NCBI GenBank assembly: GCA_008828725.1
Contig: MEHQ01002237.1
Coordinates: forward strand, 262,359 to 326,358
DNA: 64,000 bases
Reading direction: 5' to 3'
Source of the DNA: Saccharina japonica
Taxonomy: Eukaryota > Sar > Phaeophyceae > Laminariales > Laminariaceae
Positions within the stretch are counted from its first letter, which is position 1. Every line of letters begins with the position of its first letter. Positions 57,801 through 64,000 of the stretch are shown here, one piece after another. Both the position numbers and the translations under genes were made by a program. The notes beneath the pieces were generated by a model, which was not told the DNA's origin, did no database searches, and saw only the letters and a list, made by a program, of their open reading frames with translations.

Positions 57801-60800
57801 TTTTTCTTTTTTCTCTTTTTTTCTCTTGCATGCACCTGGATTGCTAGCAGGGTAGGTCTTGCCTGTCGTATATGGCGTTGCATTGTCTGCTCTGCTTACT
57901 GCACTGAGTGTAGTATCTCTGTGTCGTAGTTTTGTGACCACAGAACTGGTACCTTTTTAGGATGAAGAATCGGCACGGACACTGGGTGTGCTGGATGTCG
58001 ACGGGTAGAAAGGAAGGTTTAATGTGAAGAACACACACACAACTTTATAAATTTAAACAAATTAAAAAACAACAGCTGTGAGGTCGAGGATGTCGTCGAA
58101 ACTCATCTTTGCTAGCTGAGTGCGATATACCTGCTACCAGGTATATCGCACGAGCGAGCTCAACGCGAAAGGTCAAAGGACGATAGACGATGGTAGCCGA
58201 GCGAGAGCCGAGAGGCGAGAGGGTGTTGTTTACATTCAAGCACACCATGACCCATGACCGGAACCTGGTTGTTATGGTACATATTATTTTCTCTTTCCTT
58301 CCTATTAATAGTCGCAACTCAGACCCGGGGTCACAAAGTGGGCTCTTCTCCCTCCTCCCCCACTACGTACGATTCTTGCCTATATAGCATTTTTATCGCG
58401 AGAAGATTTCAGCATTTTCTTCCCTCGTCAACTCTCGTGGTATTGTTGTGCTTGCCCACGCTATAATATGCGCTCTCGACAGCAGTTGGTGTCATTTGAG
58501 AATAAAAATCTCCATCCGGAGACTCGAACCTTCGGCCTCCAACCTAACAGGCTTCATGGTTACCTGTTCGGACTAGGACCACCGGGGCGACCGGCTGTTG
58601 GTTGGGTAGAAAAAACGGTTTAATGTGAAGACAACAGACACATTGCTGTCTGTCGTATATATAAGATGTAATACAGCAGCAGCAGTTGCGATCCGATTTA
58701 GCTTTCAACATATACTTCGGGATAAGCATACAGGATCAGGTATCATGTGATACCAACAAGGTATCACATATTATGTATACAGAATGAGGAGCCTATCGCC
58801 TACTACGCTGAGATGGGGCTGTCCTCGTTGTTGTCGTTGCTGCTGCTGCTGTTATGTGATGCTGTAGCTGTGGGTTGTCTTCTTCTATCCAAAGACATCC
58901 TACTACTGCCCAGAAGCCAGAACACTACCCACACACAGCAGCAGCAGCAGCAGGCAGTCGGAACCCTGTCGGGAACACTACACCCTGCTCGGAGGAGACC
59001 CTGGACGACCTAACCCTGGGTGTCTCGGCGATACATATCATGCGTATATATGTATCATACGTCGTTGGTTGTTGGCATACTGATTGTATGAGTACATCAT
59101 ACAATCCGTTAGCTCGGATCTTCAAGGCATGATTTTGTCTTGAAAATTGTGTACCTGTGGTCCGCATATCATAATTGTGGGCCGCGCTCGGAATATTCTC
59201 GCAATTTTCTCGCTAGATGCAAAAGCGGCGCAGCCGCGTTTCTCGCCCGTTTCTGGTCCGTTTTGGGTCCGTTTTGGGTTAGGGTTAGGGTTGGGGGTTG
59301 GGTTGGGTCTACGCCCGTGCCTTGATCCCACCAGGAAGTGTTTCCTAGCTCGCAAAGCAATGCGAGAAGTGAACAGCCCGCCCCTAGGAAGATCCGAGCT
59401 AATGCATTGTATAAGGGGCTCGATTGTATTGTTCCCCATCCTTTTCCTCTATTAAGTGGTAAGCTCTCGTACTGCACTTCTTGGTTCACAGAGTGCATCA
59501 TATACTCGTATACAATCCCAATTCAAAAGCAAACCTCAACCTATACTATTAACACGTACTACTGCTGTCTAAATACGTATTACTCGTAATAGGATACGTG
59601 CCTATTAATAGCGACGAGGCCCCGGAATGACAAACGACAAGTTTCAAAAAGGGGAGGGGGGGGGGGTGGTCTCCTTTCTATACGTACCGACGTATCGTAT
59701 GTGGTCTTCCCAGCCCCCGGCCCTGGCTATGTATGGTGCGCAGCAAACAGTGGCTCTTCATGTACTTGTTCACGTGTTTTCTATTATTTTCTATTCGTAA
59801 GGGCCCGCATATATATGTGGAAAAAACAACAAAATCTGATTTGCTCTTCACTGACTGGTCTAAACATGCACCACCAACAAAGATTAGGATTTTGGAGTAT
59901 ACCAGGTATGCAATTTGATTCGGACGAAAAAACAAAGAAGTCAAAGGTCGTCAGAGTCCGAGTCATCGAGACGTCATTTGACTCGCGAGTCCCGAGTCCT
60001 TTGCGCCTTCACCGGTCTTATCCCACAAATCGTACCAGATAAAATGTACAAAATATATAATTATTTCTTGATGTTTTTAAGTCGTACGTAGTACGTGTTT
60101 TTTTTTGTTTTTTTTTTCAATCAAATAACGAGAAGGCGTCGACCCAACCCAACCCTAACCCTGACGCTAACCCCAACCCTAGTCCAGGCTAAGGCTCGAC
60201 CCGTGCGTGGCTTCGCCGCGGGTTTTGGACAATCTGACTAAAAAATGTGCGAACCACCACAAAAACCGTAATATATTTGGTACTTTATCTGGTACGATTT
60301 GTGGGTCAAGAGCACCGGCAAAGACCACTCGTATATACTGCCTTTTGAAGCACTGTCTGTCTTGAGTCTTGAGTCCCCAGGGTACCAGAAGCTGAAACTG
60401 TGTAACGGTTATCCTGTTCTTTCCGGCCGCTCGACCTCAACAGCCTCCCCTCTTTCTCTTTCCTCTCGGCCTACGACCCCTTTATTTACTTTTTGTTCCG
60501 TACTTATTTTCGCAGTTGTCGGGCATGGCGGGCAGCAAGCGTTTCATGGCGCCGGAGGTCTGCCACGGCCTGCCGTACAACGAGAAGGTGGACGTCTACT
60601 CCTTCGCGGTGGTGCTGTGGGAGATCTGCACCCTCCGAAAGCCCTTCGCGGGGATGAGCGTGGCCGACCACTACCGAGAAGTCATCGTTGGAGGCCTGAG
60701 GCCGCCCTTGGACCCGCGATGGCCGCCGCGCCTCGCAAACCTCCTGCAGGCGTGCTGGCACGGGGATCCGGATCGCAGGCCTTTCATCACCGAGGCTCGG

Positions 60801-60851
60801 GACGCGTTGCGGCAGATCTTCGTCGAGGGGGGTGGCTCGCCAATGTGGTAG
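48092..60851 (+). CDS. TKL-like protein kinase, three exons, 415 aa
   Basis: Joined exons 48092-48891, 52371-52482 and 60516-60851 give 1248 bases, 415 residues plus stop, with both junctions in phase and GT-AG introns. Start: first ATG after an in-frame stop at 47942, giving MGCTDS, a match to the N-myristoylation pattern (Gly2, Ser6) with Cys3 for palmitoylation, so attachment to membranes is inferred. Residues 9-125 are Gln-, Ser/Thr- and Ala-rich and probably disordered. The kinase domain starts near 125: glycine loop 137-145, Lys158, Glu175, HRD with Asp268 and Lys270, Asn273, DLG at 286-288 (Phe replaced by Leu), APE 316-318, Asp330 before [11 protein letters not shown], and Arg392. The HRDLKP form indicates Ser/Thr specificity and the VYSF..VLWE helix points to the TKL group. 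The substrate is unknown. The lack of any break suggests an active gene. Confidence 0.85.
49820..49858. repeat. CTATTAATAG inverted pair
   Basis: GTATTAATAGCTAC and GTAGCTATTAATAGTAC face each other around CTGGTAT, forming a stem of about 13 bp inside intron 1. Confidence 0.6.
50330..50670. repeat. Foldback element M in intron 1
   Basis: TTGCGCTTTGGTTTTTGAGA (50369) is inverted as TCTCAAAAACCAAAGCGCAA (50626). TGGCCTTTTTT and AAAAAAGGCCA form a second pair near 50447 and 50557. Arms of about 105 bp are imperfect. Confidence 0.6.
50700..51205 (+). mobile_element. Diverged LINE 3' end, second subfamily
   Basis: T-rich sequence followed by GTGACCACAGAATTTGCATC, GGACAGACACTGGGTGTACT and GTTGGGTAGAAAGAACGGGT and a CACACC-rich tail. 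Same layout as the LINE 3' end but clearly diverged; the short piece at 58600-58645 (GTTGGGTAGAAAAAACGG) belongs to the same subfamily. Confidence 0.6.
51560..51690. repeat. Dispersed repeat S
   Basis: Near-identical to 41540-41668 (GGAAGGTCAGAATGAAAAAC, CCGGATCGCTGTGATCACAG). Confidence 0.75.
51765..51910 (+). mobile_element. SINE fragment in intron 1
   Basis: GATAGTCGACGAGGGAAGGA, CTTCTTGCGATACG, GTGACCGTGGATCTGAGTTA: body of the main SINE, headless and without 3' tail. Confidence 0.65.
52371..52482 (+). CDS. Kinase exon 2
   Basis: 112 bases: one base completes Arg267, then residues 268-304. It carries the catalytic loop DLKPTN and the DLG metal-binding motif. Ends AAGTATCAG before GTGAGA and a C-run. 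Sequence on both sides of this short exon is non-coding. Confidence 0.9.
52725..53110 (-). mobile_element. tRNA-SINE, head type 3, diverged
   Basis: 3' end and body (TCATCCCGTTTATTATCCTC, AAGTAACTCAAATCCGGGGT, CTCGCGTCGAATTTTGC), then the linker with CTTTCCGCATTTTTTTTTGG and AAGAAATCCTCC as in the 37.5-kb copy. The head region (53040-53110) is decayed. Confidence 0.6.
53175..53359 (-). mobile_element. TTAA-type MITE B2 with nested MITE A
   Basis: Minus-oriented B: CAACCCATTCAGAACTGA at the left, ATACGTGGGACCAGC, then TTAA, MITE A, TTAA, GGGG and the outer TTAA (53356-53359). The A insertion site is the same internal TTAA as in B1. Confidence 0.8.
53259..53347. mobile_element. TTAA-type MITE A, complete
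   Basis: 89 bp between TTAA at 53255-53258 and TTAA at 53348-53351. Inverted repeats of about 34 bp: CCCTTATAGAACTGGAGTCC and CGTTTTGGGGACAA at the left, TTGTCCCCAAAACGGGACTG then CGGTCCTAAAAGGG at the right. CCC/GGG ends with TTAA duplications fit piggyBac-type non-autonomous elements. Confidence 0.85.
53360..53401 (+). repeat. Dispersed 40-bp motif, 5' of the LINE
   Basis: AGCTGTGAGATCGAGGATTT then CGCCGAGAAACTCATATTTG. It lies about 60 bp ahead of the LINE leader, in the same orientation. Confidence 0.75.
53575..54752 (+). CDS. LINE endonuclease domain
   Basis: It nicks target DNA before target-primed reverse transcription. The first frame (53575-53982) has a very basic start ([20 protein letters not shown]-like), then [10 protein letters not shown] with Asn39 and VGLQETRR with Glu73. 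The second frame (from about 53965 to 54752) has AYAPTE, LMDANA (Asp57, Asn59 of that frame) and SDHNI (159-163), completing the AP-endonuclease signature. The two frames overlap by about 20 bases, consistent with a single-base indel around 53970. No initiator context stands out other than the ATG at 53575 after AGAGAGGAAAAAAA. Confidence 0.85.
54705..56989 (+). CDS. LINE reverse transcriptase
   Basis: Copies LINE RNA at the nicked target. The frame continues the endonuclease frame after a second shift near 54705 ([20 protein letters not shown] follows directly). Counting from 54854: [16 protein letters not shown] (118-133), YRGISL (180-185), CGFRPTRST (226-234), [10 protein letters not shown] (251-260), [15 protein letters not shown] (307-321) and the catalytic YADD (372-375). 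The C-terminal part after [20 protein letters not shown] has [11 protein letters not shown] and [15 protein letters not shown], which resembles the tail of RTE-like proteins. It ends with a Gly/Asn-rich basic segment. All catalytic residues are present. Confidence 0.9.
56990..58042 (+). other. LINE 3' region and (AC)n end
   Basis: Non-coding, strongly T-rich on the plus strand, ending GACACTGGGTGTGCTGGATG, TCGACGGGTAGAAAGGAAGG, TTTAATGTGAAGAAC and ACACAC. The last 60-400 bases are the part found as truncated copies at 14.2, 23.4, 32.9, 34.2, 39.8 and 44.5 kb. Confidence 0.85.
58073..58113 (+). repeat. Dispersed 40-bp motif, 3' of the LINE
   Basis: CAGCTGTGAGGTCGAGGATG then TCGTCGAAACTCATCTTTGC, 30 bp after the LINE end and in the same orientation. 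Confidence 0.75.
58285..58600 (-). mobile_element. tRNA-SINE, head type 1, full-length
   Basis: Minus-strand copy with head (58505-58596) carrying GGTCGCCCCGGTGGTCC, AACAGGTAACCATGAAGCC and B-box AGGTTCGAGTCTCC, then GAGATTTTTATTCTCA, GAGTTGACGAGGGAAGAAAA, TTCTCGCGATAAAAATGC, CCCCGGGTCTGAGTTGCGAC and TATTAATAGGAAGGAAAGAG at its 3' end. The head extends by a small insertion (GTCCTAGTCCG). Confidence 0.8.
58600..58645 (+). mobile_element. LINE-tail fragment, second subfamily
   Basis: GTTGGGTAGAAAAAACGGTT then TAATGTGAAGACAACAGACA; matches the diverged end at 51150-51205. Confidence 0.55.
59099..59413. mobile_element. Foldback element F with telomere-like core
   Basis: ATACAATCCGTTAGCTCGGA then TCTTC at the left is inverted as GAAGATCCGAGCTAATGCAT then TGTAT at the right. 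The middle holds GGGTTAGGGTTAGGGTTGGG-type sequence (59276-59308). Non-coding. Confidence 0.75.
59801..59905. mobile_element. Degraded Tourist-like MITE T4
   Basis: TAA then GGGCCCG at the left, followed by diverged counterparts of the T interior (AAATCTGATTTGC, ACTGGTC, GCACCACCAACAAAGATTAG). The right terminus is not found. Confidence 0.4.
60001..60333. mobile_element. Foldback element G with telomere-like core
   Basis: Left end GCCTTCACCGG, CCCACAAATCGTACCAGATA then AAATGTACAAAATATAT; right end the inverse, ATATATTTGGTACTTTATCT, GGTACGATTTGTGGG and CACCGGCAAAG. The middle holds CCCTAACCCT-type units (60143-60182). It sits just upstream of the acceptor of kinase exon 3. A lone terminus-like piece is at 37138-37172. 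Confidence 0.75.
60516..60851 (+). CDS. Kinase exon 3
   Basis: Begins after TTTTCGCAG in phase 0; codes residues 305-415 and the stop TAG. It carries the end of the activation segment ([10 protein letters not shown]), the helix with [12 protein letters not shown] and the DPDRRPF motif with the conserved Arg392. The C-terminal tail after the domain is only about 15 residues. No polyadenylation signal could be assigned. Confidence 0.9.
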   Translation: MSGMAGSKRFMAPEVCHGLPYNEKVDVYSFAVVLWEICTLRKPFAGMSVADHYREVIVGGLRPPLDPRWPPRLANLLQACWHGDPDRRPFITEARDALRQIFVEGGGSPMW

Positions 60852-62337
60852 TAAATAGGTCTGTGGCCGTACGACTACGGACGGCCATGCATAGCATGAG
60901 TACCCCCCCCCCATACACACACCGCGCCAGCTCAGAAAGAGGAAGCTGTAACTGTACCCTGTACCCCCCCCCCCCCCCCCCTCACAAACATGCCCCCGTC
61001 AGTCGTCGTCCGTCCCCCCATACCGCCGTAGGTGTTATTGTTGGTTGGTTGGGCTGAAATATGTTTTTGGCGGCTGGCTGAAATGGTTTTTTGAAGATCA
61101 CAATGTACGAAAATACAAAAGTGCCAGAGTGTACGGACTGCTGGTAAGCGATTGCACTCACATTAGTTGAATTAGTAAATGCATCTGTGTTTTTTTAAAC
61201 TGGGCGACGGGGGGAGTACGGGTGGGGTTTAGGGGGGGGGGTCATATCGGAGGAGGGGGGGGTGGGTCGTATCTTGTTGCGTCAGGTCGCGCAAGAACAA
61301 CCCGGGTCGGTGCGTAATTCCAGCTGCTCGATGTCGGCATTTGGAAGCTGAAGAAGCCGACGGATCGAATGGTACGCGAGCACGCGATGTATATAGCCTT
61401 GTGGCAAGCCGTGCTCGACGGTGGTCGCTGCTCGTTGGGTATGGGGGTATGCAGAAAGTGCTCCCTCATGGGCTCGAGCTGCGCCGTTTATCGTGCAAGG
61501 CGTTTGTTAGGGAAAAGTTTTTTTTGTAGTGTTGTTCTTGATGGCTGCATATTGGTACTACTTATCAGTTGTTGGTGTCCACCGTCGTGTCTGTATGCGT
61601 CTGTCTTGTCCTGTCTTGTCTTTTGTCTCTCACCACCAATTTTTAGATATAGACGCACCCGATAGCGATGGCTAGTTTCTTTTGGGTCCTGCTCGCTCCC
61701 TGCCTGTTTTTTTTTTTTTTAACCTGCTCGATATATAGGCGTCAGTGCCACCCACGGGGGCTATACTGCCGCTTTACCGTGCCCACAGGGGCCGCGTCGC
61801 GTGTGCTGTCATCAGATCGAGTGGGAAATTTAGGCACCCCCAAGTATAACAAGGTCGAGCGGACGGACGTTTTAGGCATTCTCAATATTTGTCCCGATAT
61901 CTCGTGAGAGCCGGATTAAGATTCTCCATTTTTTACACCCTTCTTTAGTTGAGGTACGTAATGCACGTGTAAATGGGCGTATAGGCGTGTGTATACCCGG
62001 TAGTTGTCTTTGATATATGGGATCTCCTAGGCGGGAGCTTCTGCGTGTTCTTGCTTGCCAATTTGTTAGAGTCAGGCCAGGCCACACACAGATATATATA
62101 TCATATATAGTGGAAGCGTCGGGGGCCTGTACTGGCTCCGTTTCGGTTGCAGTTTCATTGGTCGATGTGGAATGGAAAAAACCCCCACACTTCGTAAATA
62201 CCGGTATAGTAGTTTTACTTAAGTAGAAGCGGCAGACCAAAACAGCTCAAACTTGAAGTTCAAAATATTTTTTTTCTTGATGAAATGATGCCCTGTGATT
62301 TTTGGGTTCGGGTCTCGGTTGAGCCGGCCGGTTGCGC
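60852..62337. other. Region downstream of the kinase
   Basis: A minus-strand R fragment lies at 60880-60925 (GGCCATGCATAGCATGAGTA next to a C-run). C- and G-runs occur at 60903, 60965-60982 and 61226-61260. Frames at 61369-61665 and 61872-62240 are unrecognised. No gene called. Confidence 0.4.
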
Positions 62338-62752
62338 GGAGGAGTAGGAGGCGCGCTAATCCAGCCGCGCTCTTGAACGCGCCCTGACTTGCTGCTGGCG
62401 CATGAATACATGCATGTAAGCGATTTCGATCTCGCTCGAGAAAAGGAGCAACGAGAACGCACAACCACCGTTTATATGTGTACGAGCGAAACAGCTGGTA
62501 TTTTTTTCCCCTCCAGAGTCTGTTGTGCTACATAAATGCTTCATGGAGGAGTAGGAGGCGCGCTAATCCAGCCGCGCCCCTAAACGCGCCCTGAGTTGCT
62601 GCTGGTGCATGAATACATGCATGCATGCATGCAAGCGATTTCGATCTCGCTCGAGAAAAGCAGCGTCAAGAACGCACAACCACCGTATATATGTATCCGA
62701 GCGAAACAGCTGGTATTTTTTCCCCCCTCCAAAGTCTGTTGTGCCAAATGGT
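62338..62752. repeat. 207-bp tandem duplication
   Basis: GGAGGAGTAGGAGGCGCGCT starts both units (62338, 62545), each running through GCGATTTCGATCTCGCTCGA and CGAGCGAAACAGCTGGTATT to a TTCAT end. Copies differ at about 10 percent, with an expanded GCAT run in the second. Not coding as far as seen. Confidence 0.9.
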
Positions 62753-64000
62753 TCATGTTTTGTTCACCACGCCTGGCTCGGGTTGCTCCTTCGCCGCACT
62801 TGGGAAGTTGTACTTACTGTAAGTGTCCTAATATAACAGTGTAGTCGTTCTTTATATTATGATCAAATCAACACCTACCTGCCGTGTCCGCTTTGATAAG
62901 CTTAGGCTTGCCGTCGAACTAAAAAACGCAGAAGGGGCTTTTCATCGACTGCTTTACAAAAGGCAACTACACCCGACATCTCGCTTGCTGTGCCAGACGG
63001 TAAGCAGCGCCGTCCTGGTGTGAGCACAATCAAATCCCAGGCCCGAGCAAACCCATCTAAGCTCGGGTTGCCTCATGGACCCCGCGTATATAGCTTGTAA
63101 ATACACGATGGCCTGCGCACGGATCTCCCGTGTATCGCTCGCACTTCGTATATACAACAATGGCCTGCGCAACGGACTCCGTGTATCGCTCGTACTTCGT
63201 TACATACATCACATGATCTGTGTTTGGAATACTAACAACAGGAATGTCCCCGCGGCACCGTTAGTGGTAATGATAATTCAAAACACAGAACGTAAAACAC
63301 AGGAGAAAAAAATGACCCTTGGGCTCTCCCCTTCAACTGCTCGTCGAACACGGTACGGCCAAAACACACCGCACCAGGTCGGTCGCGGGGTGGGCGGGGG
63401 CATTCTCAAGTCTCGAGCCAAGGCAGCAAAGCTTGCGGTGGGGATTGTTGTCCCCACTTTAGTAAAAGCTTTCGACCCCCCCCCCCCCGCCTCCCACCCC
63501 CTCCCCCCCCCAAAAAAAAATCTCAAAAGAGATGACCTCTGCCTTCACATCTCCGAAACGATCGATCTCCAAAATAACGAAAACGTATCAAAGTTGGTCA
63601 CCCCAAGAAGACAAACGACAGCGCCAAAATAGCGCCCACGCAAGCCACGAGCATAACGGGGTCGTTACCAGGCGCCTGGCCGGTGTCACTCCCCACGTAG
63701 TAACCCAGATCGTCTTTCTTCTCTGTTTTCCAAGGAACCACTTTAGGCTTCCCTATCTCCTACCAGGTGCGTACGTAGGCAGCCGGGTGAGGTGGGAGGG
63801 GGGGGGGGGGAGGGGGGAGGGGGGGGGGGGGGTGGAAAGCAAACCAGGAAGTGAGCAGACCCACTCCCGTGTGCATTTCATGTCGCATTCCACCGTCTCC
63901 CTCCAACGTGGAAAGTGAACTAAATGTCTTGAACTATTTCGGGGAGTGATGGTAATCAGAACTCACGGTGGACTACCCACGGTGGACTACACAAAACAAC
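62753..64000. other. Terminal stretch, no gene recognised
   Basis: A short tandem pair at 63103-63205 (GATGGCCTGCGCACGGATCT and AATGGCCTGCGCAACGGACT), C-run at 63476-63510 and a long G-rich tract at 63797-63832. Frame 63075-63632 is open but crosses the C-run and has no known motif. Confidence 0.4.

Larger units (their letters stand above)
53430..58042 (+). mobile_element. RTE-like LINE, nearly complete
   Basis: A non-LTR retrotransposon in the sense direction of the kinase intron. Parts: GC-rich leader (from about 53430) with a 20-codon open frame at 53461-53523, an AP-endonuclease domain, a reverse-transcriptase domain ending at 56989, and a 1.05-kb T-rich 3' region ending GGTTTAATGTGAAGAAC and (AC)n. 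There is no separate ORF1, no RNase H and no LTR. The coding region changes frame twice (near 53970 and near 54705) and is otherwise open for about 1130 codons, so the copy is young or the breaks are sequencing errors. The exact 5' end and a target-site duplication are not visible. The domain order and microsatellite tail suggest the RTE group; clade assignment is by general resemblance only. Confidence 0.85.
52483..60515 (+). other. Kinase intron 2, 8033 bp, full of mobile elements
   Basis: GTGAGA to TTATTTTCGCAG. Contents in order: SINE (minus), MITE B2 with nested A, motif copy, LINE (sense), motif copy, SINE (minus), LINE-tail piece, element F, a degraded Tourist-like MITE and element G. 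About three quarters of the intron is recognisable repeat. Confidence 0.8.

Noticed and set aside
53360-58113. Motif copies on both sides of the LINE as its target-site duplication
   Set aside because: They differ at several positions, lie 30-60 bp away from the LINE borders, and five more copies occur elsewhere.

Overview
The window is eukaryotic nuclear DNA. It has one spliced protein-coding gene with canonical GT-AG introns of 3.5 and 8.0 kb, tRNA-derived SINEs, an APE/RT-type LINE, small TTAA-flanked and TTA-flanked MITEs, minisatellites and internal TTAGGG-like repeats. Large repeat-filled introns around GC-rich exons suggest a protist or alga with a mid-to-large repeat-rich genome. A stramenopile alga would fit the LINE and kinase type, but the sequence alone does not settle this. 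Runs of N (353 at 19898-20250, 8 at 34206-34213, and single Ns) and many one-base indels between repeat copies show a draft-quality assembly.

Layout. 1-9.5 kb: intergenic, with three foldback elements, a 186-bp tandem duplication, short microsatellites and no convincing gene. 9.6-11.8 kb: a satellite cluster (two GACGGGACGG-type arrays around an AGTACTG-type array). 12-19.7 kb: foldback elements with internal CCCTAA repeats, SINEs, a nested TTAA-type MITE, a split 41-bp minisatellite and a dispersed poly-G-bearing repeat that runs into the large gap. 20-32.6 kb: more of these families, a Tourist-like MITE family, and a chromodomain-bearing mobile-element fossil at 27.4-28.3 kb. 32.8-34.4 kb: LINE 3' regions on the minus strand. 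37.4-39.75 kb: an inverted repeat with two 1.18-kb arms around one N, followed by a LINE 3' end and a third, partial copy of the arm. 41.7-44.0 kb: diverged tandem segments.

The one host gene recognised is a TKL-like protein kinase in three exons (48092-48891, 52371-52482, 60516-60851) giving 415 residues. It begins MGCTDS, an N-myristoylation and palmitoylation type start. All core kinase motifs are present; DFG reads DLG. Intron 2 holds a nearly complete RTE-like LINE (about 53.43-58.04 kb) in the same orientation as the gene, plus SINEs, nested MITEs and two foldback elements with internal telomere-like repeats.

Mobile elements dominate. One LINE family, ending in an (AC)n tail, left at least eight 3' pieces. 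One tRNA-SINE family has about a dozen copies with at least three different tRNA-like heads. A small TTAA-flanked MITE (family B) was entered at the same internal TTAA by other MITEs in three of its copies. No rRNA gene, functional tRNA gene, CRISPR array or origin was found.
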